Positions 24,807-31,708 of a stretch of DNA of 53,304 nucleotides are shown piece after piece. Each line of letters opens with the position of its first letter. Position 1 is the stretch's first letter. Position numbers and translations under genes: made by a program. This DNA comes from VBAS01 sp965652775 (GTDB lineage Bacteria > Bacteroidota > Bacteroidia > Chitinophagales > Chitinophagaceae), in contig CBFGXP010000003.1 in NCBI GenBank assembly GCA_965652775.1, forward strand, positions 1 to 53,304, given 5' to 3'. The notes beneath the pieces were generated by a model, which saw only the letters and a program-made list of their open reading frames with translations, ran no database searches and was not told where the DNA came from.

Positions 24807-26411
24807 ATGTCAGTACCGACCATTTCTTTCCCCACCAAAAACCTGATGAAATCTGTTTTAAAGTTCTCCGAAAATGTTCATTATCAAACTTCCCCTGGTG
24901 ACCTGGTGCTTGACACACTGCGGCTCGGCGAAGGTGTTCTCAATGATACGGGAGCATTGGTCATTCAAACCGGGGAATTCACGGGAAGGTGCCCAAAGGA
25001 TAAGTTTACTGTAAAAGACGAGGTGACTCAACATACAGTTCATTGGAATGAATTCAATGTACCCATTGATGAAAAGTATTACCAGATCATTTATAAAAAA
25101 ATGATCGATTACCTGGAGAAACTTCCTGAGATGTGGGTAAGAGATTGCTACGCATGTGCTGACCCCCGTTATCGTCTGAATATTCGGGTGGTAAATGAAA
25201 AACCATGGAGCAATCTTTTTGCATACAATATGTTTTTAAGACCGACTGAACAGGAACTTGAAAACTTCAAACCAGAGTGGCATGTAATAGCTTGCCCTGG
25301 ATTAAAACTTGATACCGAAGAATGTGGCACAAGGCAACATAATGCTTCTCTCATTTCCTTTAAACATAAAATGATCCTGATCGCCGGCTCTGGTTATACT
25401 GGCGAAATGAAGAAAGGAATTTTCACTATACTGAATTATATTTTGCCACAGGAGAAAAATGTACTTAGCATGCATTGCAGCGCAAACATGGGAGAAGAAG
25501 GTGACGCAGCAATCTTCTTTGGATTGAGTGGCACAGGTAAAACTACCCTTAGCGCAGATCCAAACCGCATATTGATCGGCGATGATGAGCATGCATGGAC
25601 ATCAGATAACATTTTCAACTTTGAAGGGGGATGTTATGCTAAATGTATACACCTGACTGAAGAAAAGGAACCCGAAATTTTCCAGGCAATTCGTCACGGA
25701 GCGTTAGTTGAAAACACGAAATTTTATCCCGGCACAAACAAAATAAATTTTGAAGACGCATCCATTACTGAGAACACAAGGGTTTCTTATCCCTTAAATT
25801 TTATAGGTAATGCGCAAGAACCTTCAATTTGCGGCTTACCAAAAAATATATTCTTCTTAACCTGTGATGCTTTTGGGGTATTGCCACCCATCTCGAAACT
25901 CACACCAGGACAAGCAATGTACCAGTTCATTAGTGGATACACGGCTAAAGTAGCGGGAACAGAAGCTGGAGTTACTGAACCCAAACCCACATTTAGTGCT
26001 TGCTTTGGGGCACCATTTCTTCCGCTTCATCCGGGAAAATATGCCATGATGCTTGGGAGAAAAATGCAGGAAAATAAAGTGAACGTTTGGCTGATCAATA
26101 CCGGCTGGACCGGTGGCACATATGGTGTGGGTAAAAGAATGAAACTATCTTATACCCGTGCAATGATCACTGCAGCGCTGGAAGGCAAACTTGATAAAGT
26201 GGAGTTCGAAAATCATGAAGTATTTGGTGTGTCAATGCCAACGAGTTGTCCGAATGTTCCTACTGAAGTCCTGAATCCACGCAATACCTGGACTGATAAA
26301 GATGCTTATGATGAGAGAGCAAAACGCCTGGGTGGCTTATTTATAAAGAATTTTGAAAAATATGCAGCCGGCGTTTCTGAAGAAGTGCTAGCCGCTGCTC
26401 CAAAAATATAA
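24807..26411 (+). CDS. pckA: Phosphoenolpyruvate carboxykinase (ATP)
   Basis: PckA converts oxaloacetate and ATP into phosphoenolpyruvate, the first committed step of gluconeogenesis. I choose ATG 24807 (MSVPTISFPTKN) over a TTG two codons earlier; this gives 534 aa, normal for the ATP-type enzyme. Motifs seen: GEFTGRCPKDKF near the N-terminus, CSANMGEEGDAAIFFGLSGT ahead of the P-loop GLSGTGKTT at about 239-247, and IGDDEHAW. A promoter and a terminator bracket the gene, so it is probably monocistronic. Confidence 0.96.
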   Translation: MSVPTISFPTKNLMKSVLKFSENVHYQTSPGDLVLDTLRLGEGVLNDTGALVIQTGEFTGRCPKDKFTVKDEVTQHTVHWNEFNVPIDEKYYQIIYKKMIDYLEKLPEMWVRDCYACADPRYRLNIRVVNEKPWSNLFAYNMFLRPTEQELENFKPEWHVIACPGLKLDTEECGTRQHNASLISFKHKMILIAGSGYTGEMKKGIFTILNYILPQEKNVLSMHCSANMGEEGDAAIFFGLSGTGKTTLSADPNRILIGDDEHAWTSDNIFNFEGGCYAKCIHLTEEKEPEIFQAIRHGALVENTKFYPGTNKINFEDASITENTRVSYPLNFIGNAQEPSICGLPKNIFFLTCDAFGVLPPISKLTPGQAMYQFISGYTAKVAGTEAGVTEPKPTFSACFGAPFLPLHPGKYAMMLGRKMQENKVNVWLINTGWTGGTYGVGKRMKLSYTRAMITAALEGKLDKVEFENHEVFGVSMPTSCPNVPTEVLNPRNTWTDKDAYDERAKRLGGLFIKNFEKYAAGVSEEVLAAAPKI

Positions 26412-26434
26412 CAACGATCTGTTGTTGCTTGCCC

Positions 26435-26460
26435 AACCCCGGTTATCCCGGGGTTTTGTT
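26435..26460 (+). terminator. Rho-independent-like terminator after pckA
   Basis: An 8-bp perfect stem, AACCCCGG (26435-26442) and CCGGGGTT (26448-26455), with a 5-nt loop is followed by TTGTTTTG. It lies 24 nt past the pckA stop. Confidence 0.8.
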
Positions 26461-26538
26461 TTGGGTCTGAACAAATTTAGTTTTCCTTTAAGATTTTCCT
26501 TTGTAATTTTTTCATCACTTTGATGTTATATTTTCTTT

Positions 26539-27069
26539 ATGAAAAAAAACCTCGCTTTCCCGGTTTTGATCTTACCATTGTTGGTTTTATCTCATCTTGA
26601 AGAAGACCACATAAAATGGCAGGAGAACAGGAAACTAACATGGGACGATTTTAAAGCAGCGCCTTTAAAAATAGGAAATACAGCTGCAATGACGACGACT
26701 CACCTTGGGTTTTCATATAAAGTCACAAATGGAAAAGTAACCTACGAGATCGAATGCAGGTTTGAAAAAAATAAATCATGGGGGTTGGTAAAAAATGAAT
26801 GGATACTAAAACATGAACAGGGCCATTTTGATATCGCAGAAATTTTTGCAAGAAATCTTCATAAGTCAGTTAATGAGTACCAGTTCAATAAAAGCAGCTT
26901 CCAAAAAGACCTTGATGCCCTCTATAAGTCGGTAGTTGCTGAAAAAGAGAAATTTCAGCAACAATATGATGATGAAACTGATCATAGCCGTATTAAAACA
27001 AAACAAGAAGAATGGCTTAAGAAAATTGAAGCTGAATTAAATCAAACCAAGTCCTGGTCCGGCTATTGA
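26539..27069 (+). CDS. Secreted DUF922-family protein with HExxH motif
   Basis: This 176-aa protein starts with a hydrophobic stretch (MKKNLAFPVLILPLLVLSHL), a probable signal peptide or anchor. The mature part has KLTWDDFKAAP, the typical opening of DUF922-like proteins, and WILKHEQGHFDIAEIFA with HEQGH at residues 92-96. That is a zinc-metallopeptidase signature, and the following Asp or Glu residues could complete the site. The C-terminal 70 residues are helical and charged. Activity has to be inferred; the family is labelled unknown. Its 3' end overlaps by 7 bp the 3' end of the convergent TonB-C-like gene. Confidence 0.75.
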   Translation: MKKNLAFPVLILPLLVLSHLEEDHIKWQENRKLTWDDFKAAPLKIGNTAAMTTTHLGFSYKVTNGKVTYEIECRFEKNKSWGLVKNEWILKHEQGHFDIAEIFARNLHKSVNEYQFNKSSFQKDLDALYKSVVAEKEKFQQQYDDETDHSRIKTKQEEWLKKIEAELNQTKSWSGY

Positions 27070-27458
27070 GTTGGAATAATAAAGATAACAGAGTGCTCTT
27101 TGTATGTGTTTACATTTCTTCCACATTGGTTTGCTGGTTGCCATGTTCCTTTATAAGATGAAATAACGCTTACTGCTTTTTTAGCGAGTCCGAACCCCGG
27201 ATCATTCTTAGGTTTCACCTGCCCGATATTTCCGTGTTTATCTATCACAAACTGAACATTTACTTTATAAGTACCAGCGGGAATATCCTTTGAAACTGAC
27301 ACCGGCAATTGAGCTTTTTTCCTGATATGTTCATTCCATGCCTTTTGGTTTGTGTGTGCATTTACCTCAACCTTTTCAAAAACATCAATTTCATCCTGTG
27401 CTTTGAGAAATATAAATGGGGCTAAAAGAAATATTGGAGTGAATAGCTTTCCTTTCAT
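27063..27458 (-). CDS. Secreted TonB-C-terminal-like protein 1
   Basis: This 131-aa protein (ATG 27458, MKGKLFTPIFLLAPFIFLKA) has a signal peptide ending near LKAQ. The rest resembles the TonB C-terminal fold: PAGTYKVNVQFVIDKHGNIG, then a helix FGLAKKAVSVISS, then GTWQPANQCGRNVNTYKEHS and a final strand. Bacteroidota have many TonB-C proteins. Here there is no transmembrane anchor or proline-rich linker, so it is not a classical TonB energy transducer. It is paired with a similar gene upstream (65 nt). Confidence 0.72.
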   Translation of the reverse strand: MKGKLFTPIFLLAPFIFLKAQDEIDVFEKVEVNAHTNQKAWNEHIRKKAQLPVSVSKDIPAGTYKVNVQFVIDKHGNIGQVKPKNDPGFGLAKKAVSVISSYKGTWQPANQCGRNVNTYKEHSVIFIIPTQ

Positions 27459-27523
27459 AAACAAAGTTTATGTACAAATGCCTATTAAATAAACTTCCAT
27501 AAAATGAAAATAGAAAAGTAAGA

Positions 27524-28063
27524 TTAGTTCTTCTCTTTTGTAAAAATAAGTATCTGTCTTTTACCCGATTTTCGTGGTGATCCATTGACGACCTGGGGAG
27601 CTAATTTAGGCGCATTTGACATCATCGTTTCCTGGATCATATTCACAAGAGTTTCACTTTTGGGATCGCAGATTATATTTTTAGTGGTTACTACACCATC
27701 TGTTCCAATTTCATATTCCAGTGTTACAGTATAATCACCTTTCTTGATCTTCTTTGTGGTCAGCATTTGGGTGTTGATGATCTTAGTATGTTCATCAACA
27801 AATTTTTTCCAGGTCCTGTTATTATCTGAATATTTCAATTCAGTTTTTTCGGGACTAATTGGCGTTATCGCCGGATCAACTTCAGTCTTACCGGTTACAG
27901 GGTCAATTTCAGTTTTTTTTGTTGAGTCTTTTACGACCTTGCTTTTTGCCACCAATGCAGAATCAGCCTTCAGCTTTCCACTAAAAAGGGAATCTCTCAA
28001 TGATTTTTGAGAAAAGCAAGTTGAGCTGATAAATAAAACGACTATTAAAAATATCCTGTTCAT
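27524..28063 (-). CDS. Secreted TonB-C-terminal-like protein 2
   Basis: This 179-aa protein has a signal peptide (MNRIFLIVVLFISSTCFSQ), a charged spacer of about 60 residues (repeated TEIDP and TEVDP), and a C-terminal half like TonB-C: YTVTLEYEIGTDGVVTTKNI, a helix with ETLVNMIQETMM, then APQVVNGSPRKSGKRQILIF. The cysteine in SSTCFSQ could instead be a lipobox-like residue, but the small side chain at -1 is not ideal. Same strand and fold as the next gene, so probably a local duplication. Confidence 0.7.
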   Translation of the reverse strand: MNRIFLIVVLFISSTCFSQKSLRDSLFSGKLKADSALVAKSKVVKDSTKKTEIDPVTGKTEVDPAITPISPEKTELKYSDNNRTWKKFVDEHTKIINTQMLTTKKIKKGDYTVTLEYEIGTDGVVTTKNIICDPKSETLVNMIQETMMSNAPKLAPQVVNGSPRKSGKRQILIFTKEKN

Positions 28064-28156
28064 ACAATTAAAAATAAGAAGTGTCCGTAAAGGTATTTTA
28101 TAATCTAACTCTTAATGAACAGCAATTGTTAATTTTTGGGGTTCCCGGGAAGAATG

Positions 28157-28795
28157 TCAGAACAATCCATATATCTGGCTATCAACCCTGCGGATTATTT
28201 CTCCGAGGTGCTCCTCGTTCTCAGGGAATTTGTTTTTGTCAATATCAACCACCAGCAGCGGCCCTTCTTTATAAGCATCGATCCATTTATTGTAGAATTC
28301 ATTTAATCGTTTCAAATAATCAAGCCTTATGTTTTCTTCATATTCCCGTCCACGTTTTTGAATTTGTCCTACCAACGTTGGAACAGATGCCTTTAAGTAA
28401 ATAAGCAGGTCGGGTGGTTTTACCATTTGTTTTAGCGTTTGGAAAAACTGGAAATAGTTATCAAAATCTCTTTTACTCATCAGGCCCATTTCATGAAGGT
28501 TAGGAGCAAATATGTGAGCATCTTCATAAATTGTTCTGTCCTGGATAACGGTCTCACTCCCTTTTTGAATATCTACTAACTGCGACAAACGACTATTTAA
28601 AAAATAGATCTGCAGGTTAAAGCTCCAACGAGGCATGTCTTCATAAAAATCATAGAGATAGGGATTGTGATCGACATCTTCAAATTGAGGGATCCACTTG
28701 TAATGCTTACTCAGCAATTCAGTCAACGTAGTCTTCCCTGCACCAATGTTGCCGGCAATTGCAATATGTTTAGGTTTAGTTTTTGATTTTGCCAT
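28157..28795 (-). CDS. Deoxynucleoside kinase
   Basis: This is a dNK/Dck-Dgk-family salvage enzyme that phosphorylates deoxynucleosides with ATP. I start at ATG 28795 (MAKSKTKPKHIAIAGNIGAG), 9 codons after an earlier possible ATG, giving 212 aa. The P-loop GNIGAGKTT is at about 15-23. The substrate pocket signatures follow: FEDVDHNPYLYDFYED, SFNLQIYFL, and VIQDRTIYEDAHIF (DRT motif with catalytic acid). The LID region has RGREYEENI. The nucleoside specificity cannot be told from sequence alone. Confidence 0.92.
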   Translation of the reverse strand: MAKSKTKPKHIAIAGNIGAGKTTLTELLSKHYKWIPQFEDVDHNPYLYDFYEDMPRWSFNLQIYFLNSRLSQLVDIQKGSETVIQDRTIYEDAHIFAPNLHEMGLMSKRDFDNYFQFFQTLKQMVKPPDLLIYLKASVPTLVGQIQKRGREYEENIRLDYLKRLNEFYNKWIDAYKEGPLLVVDIDKNKFPENEEHLGEIIRRVDSQIYGLF

Positions 28796-28902
28796 ACCCC
28801 TGTTTCCGTCTGCGCGGAGCATTTAGTTTTGGAGTTGATAATTATTCGATAAACTGAAAATAAATAATCTTTTCTATTCTTACGTGAATATTGTCTATTT
28901 CT

Positions 28903-29928
28903 TTACTCCCCTTTGGGGGTGGGGGTAAAATATTTTAGCCCCATTGCTTCTCTTACAAGTTCCATTGTAGCTTTCGCACTTTTACGAGCCTTTTCGGCGC
29001 CCTGTTCCATCACCTGCTGCAAATAGGTTTCATTTCCGAGAATGGAATTTACTTTTTCTCTTATCGGTGAAATAAATTTCACCATGTCCTCGGCTAACTG
29101 TTTTTTCATATCCCCGTAACGGATGGTACAATTATTATAATCCTGGTTGAATTTTTTTATAGTGTCTTCTTTACTCACCAATTTCATCAACAGGAAAATA
29201 TTTTCAATATAATCGGGTTTGGAAGAATTTGCTTCCGTAGGTCCGCTATCAGTTTTTGCCCGCATCACCTTTTTCCTGATTACGTCATCATCATCGGCAA
29301 GATAAAGCGTAGCATATTGATTTTCACTTTTGCTCATCTTTCCCGAACCGTCAAGACTTGGCACTTTCACTAATTCAGCCCCATAATTAAATGCACGTGG
29401 CTCAGGAAAAATCTCTCCATAACGATGATTAAATCGGTTTACAAAATTGCGGGCCATTTCAAGATGCTGTTCCTGGTCTTTTCCAACCGGTACCAGTGAA
29501 GCACGATGTAAAATAATATCTGCTGTTTGCAGAACGGGATAAGTCAGCAATCCCGCATTACTATTGTCTGGTTGTAATCTTACCTTATCCTTGAAAGTAG
29601 TTGTTTTTTCAAGTTCACCCTTGTAAGCCAACATGTTCAGATAAAGGTACAGTTCACTGGTTTCATAAACATGACTTTGACAGTACAGGGCTGCTTTATC
29701 GGGGTCAATTCCACAGGCAATATTCTCAGCCAGCACCCTGTGAACATTTTGTTTGAGTTCTTTTGTATCAGGATGTGTAGTTAAGGAATGGAGATCCGCT
29801 ACCATGAAAAAACACTCGTATTCATCCTGCATCCGCACATAATTTTTTAACGCACCAAAATAATTTCCAAGGTGCAAAAACCCTGTGGGCCGGATGCCAC
29901 TCATTACGATCTCTTTCTTTTTGTTCAT
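28903..29928 (-). CDS. trpS: Tryptophanyl-tRNA synthetase
   Basis: This 341-aa class I aminoacyl-tRNA synthetase charges tRNA-Trp. Signature motifs are intact: SGIRPTGFLHLGNYFGAL with the HLGN version of HIGH at 19-22, PVLQTADIILHRASLVPVGK in the middle, and GSGKMSKSENQ with KMSKS at 197-201. The last residues TPTPKGE follow a normal C-terminal helix. Length is as expected. Confidence 0.96.
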   Translation of the reverse strand: MNKKKEIVMSGIRPTGFLHLGNYFGALKNYVRMQDEYECFFMVADLHSLTTHPDTKELKQNVHRVLAENIACGIDPDKAALYCQSHVYETSELYLYLNMLAYKGELEKTTTFKDKVRLQPDNSNAGLLTYPVLQTADIILHRASLVPVGKDQEQHLEMARNFVNRFNHRYGEIFPEPRAFNYGAELVKVPSLDGSGKMSKSENQYATLYLADDDDVIRKKVMRAKTDSGPTEANSSKPDYIENIFLLMKLVSKEDTIKKFNQDYNNCTIRYGDMKKQLAEDMVKFISPIREKVNSILGNETYLQQVMEQGAEKARKSAKATMELVREAMGLKYFTPTPKGE

Positions 29929-29948
29929 GCGCCGGCGAAGATAGGGAG

Positions 29949-30057
29949 AGTTTATCGTTTATAGTCGCCCCTTTATCGCTTCTCATCCTCTCAGAACCAC
30001 CCATCAAAGAGTGGTAAAATCCTTTGACGATAAACCATAAACCAAAAACGATAAACT
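29949..30057 (+). repeat. Intergenic inverted repeat built from an AGTTTATCGTTT word
   Basis: AGTTTATCGTTT at 29949-29960 is a perfect 12-nt inverted match of AAACGATAAACT at 30046-30057. A second partial copy of the word (CGATAAACCATAAACC) lies at 30028-30043. It fills most of the divergent spacer between trpS and gatC. Confidence 0.6.
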
Positions 30058-30068
30058 ATATTTGTTTT

Positions 30069-30359
30069 ATGGAAGTAACCAATGCGTTGGTCGATAAGCT
30101 TGCTCATTTGTCGAGGCTGGAATTTAATGCTGAAGACAAAGAAGCGATCAAAAATGACCTCCAGCGAATGATAAGTTTTGTAGAAAAACTTGATGAGCTC
30201 GATCTTGAAGGAACAGAGCCATTGCTGCATATGTCTGCTAATTTAAATATATTAAGAGAAGACGAAATAAAAGGCTCGGTCAGCCGTGAAGAAGCATTAA
30301 GAAATGCACCGGCTCATGATGATAAATTTTTTAAAGTAACTAAGGTGATAAAAAAATAA
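30069..30359 (+). CDS. gatC: Asp-tRNA(Asn)/Glu-tRNA(Gln) amidotransferase subunit C
   Basis: This 96-aa protein starts at ATG 30069 (MEVTNALVDKLAHLSRLEFN). It shows the GatC pattern: two N-terminal helices with LAHLSRLEFNAEDK, MISFVEKLDELDLEGTEPLL, then LREDEIKGSVSREEAL and NAPAHDDKFFKVTKVI at the end. GatC helps fold GatA in the transamidation complex that forms Gln-tRNA and Asn-tRNA. A TATATTTG box ends 4 nt before the start codon. It is followed after 16 nt by the ABC ATPase gene. Confidence 0.94.
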   Translation: MEVTNALVDKLAHLSRLEFNAEDKEAIKNDLQRMISFVEKLDELDLEGTEPLLHMSANLNILREDEIKGSVSREEALRNAPAHDDKFFKVTKVIKK

Positions 30360-30375
30360 TCAGTAACATCAGCAT

Positions 30376-31086
30376 ATGAACAGCGTAATACACCTGGATC
30401 AGATAAAGAAAAGCTATTTCATGGGCAAAATGGAATTGCAGGTATTAAAAGGTATCAGTCTAGATATTAACCGCAATGAATATGTGGCGCTGATGGGTCC
30501 TTCAGGTTCAGGTAAAAGCACATTAATGAATATAATAGGTTGCTTGGATACGCCTACTGCAGGTACCTATATTTTAAATGGACATGATATTAGCAAAACG
30601 GAGGACAACAGGCTTGCCGACATAAGAAATAAAGAAATTGGATTTGTTTTTCAGCAATTTAATTTATTACCAAGATTAACGGCATTGGAAAATGTTGCTT
30701 TACCATTAGTATATGCGGGCATGGGAAAAAGAATACGTACTGATAAAGCAAAACATGTAATGGACCTGGTAAACCTTTCTGACCGCAGTCATCATAAACC
30801 AAATGAGTTGAGTGGTGGCCAATGCCAGCGGGTGGCCATAGCAAGGGCATTAGTAAATGATCCATCCATCATTCTTGCAGATGAACCAACGGGTAATCTT
30901 GATACAAAAACATCTTACGAGATCATGGAGATATTTAACAAGATACACGCCAATGGAAATACAATTGTGCTGGTAACCCACGAAGAAGATATTGCCAATC
31001 ATGCTCATCGCATCGTAAGACTTCGTGATGGTCTCATTGAAACAGATAAAAAAAATGAGAAGATGGGTATGTATGCACACCAATAA
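30376..31086 (+). CDS. ABC transporter ATP-binding protein, MacB/LolD-type, without adjacent permease
   Basis: This 236-aa ATPase has Walker A GPSGSGKST (about 42-50), a Q-loop in FVFQQFNLLPRLTALENVAL, signature LSGGQCQRVAIARAL, Walker B IILADEPTGNLD and an H-loop HEED. That places it in the MacB/LolD group, which powers permeases that act on periplasmic or outer-membrane substrates. Cysteine replaces the usual second glutamine of the LSGGQQQ stretch. No permease gene is adjacent, so its partner must be elsewhere. It sits between gatC and the adenosyltransferase gene on the same strand. Confidence 0.88.
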   Translation: MNSVIHLDQIKKSYFMGKMELQVLKGISLDINRNEYVALMGPSGSGKSTLMNIIGCLDTPTAGTYILNGHDISKTEDNRLADIRNKEIGFVFQQFNLLPRLTALENVALPLVYAGMGKRIRTDKAKHVMDLVNLSDRSHHKPNELSGGQCQRVAIARALVNDPSIILADEPTGNLDTKTSYEIMEIFNKIHANGNTIVLVTHEEDIANHAHRIVRLRDGLIETDKKNEKMGMYAHQ

Positions 31087-31110
31087 TTCCGCAGAATATT
31101 CATTATTAAT

Positions 31111-31671
31111 ATGTCAATGAAGATTTATACTAAAACAGGAGATAAAGGAAAAACCTCGCTTATTGGTGGTACAAAAGTTTTTAAATCAGACCTGAGAATT
31201 GAAGCTTATGGCACAGTGGATGAATTAAATTCTTATGTCGGTTTGTGCCTTGATCATTTAAAATCACATAGTGTAAATAATGTGCTTGCAGAAATTCAGG
31301 ACAGGCTTTTTACCATCGGTTCTGCACTCGCCTGCGATCCTGATAAAGAATCAAAATTGAAGATCCCTGATCTGCACGAAGCCGATGTGGAGTTATTGGA
31401 AAAAGAAATTGATAAAATGAATGAAGTGTTAGCCGTGATGAAATCCTTTATTCTTCCCGGCGGTCATATTGCAGTGTCGACACTTCATATTGCAAGATGT
31501 GTTTGTCGCCGGGCCGAACGTTGTTGTGTACGGATGCAAAAAAAAGAAATGGAAGTTGAACCTCTTATTATCAAATACCTGAACCGGCTTAGTGACTACT
31601 TGTTTGTGTTGGCAAGATTCTCCGCACATGAATTAAAGATCGAAGAAATTCCATGGAAGCCAAGAATATAG
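31111..31671 (+). CDS. Cob(I)yrinic acid a,c-diamide adenosyltransferase, PduO-type
   Basis: This 186-aa enzyme transfers adenosine from ATP to cob(I)alamin to form adenosylcobalamin. Family motifs are visible: KIYTKTGDKGKTSLIGGTKV at the start, RIEAYGTVDELNSYVGL, and the C-terminal FILPGGHIAVSTLHIARCVC with RRAERC, the ATP- and cobalamin-binding helix, then LNRLSDYLFVLAR. It starts 24 nt after the ABC ATPase gene. It is one of the cheapest steps in B12 salvage, and no other B12 gene is nearby. Confidence 0.92.
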   Translation: MSMKIYTKTGDKGKTSLIGGTKVFKSDLRIEAYGTVDELNSYVGLCLDHLKSHSVNNVLAEIQDRLFTIGSALACDPDKESKLKIPDLHEADVELLEKEIDKMNEVLAVMKSFILPGGHIAVSTLHIARCVCRRAERCCVRMQKKEMEVEPLIIKYLNRLSDYLFVLARFSAHELKIEEIPWKPRI

Positions 31672-31708
31672 TCTCTTTCCAAAATCTTGACTAAATTTCA
31701 GAAAGACT

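Noticed and set aside
30023..30064. Complete promoter before gatC
   Set aside because: The TATATTTG box is present but the nearest TTTG is 30 nt away, beyond the usual 17-23 nt.
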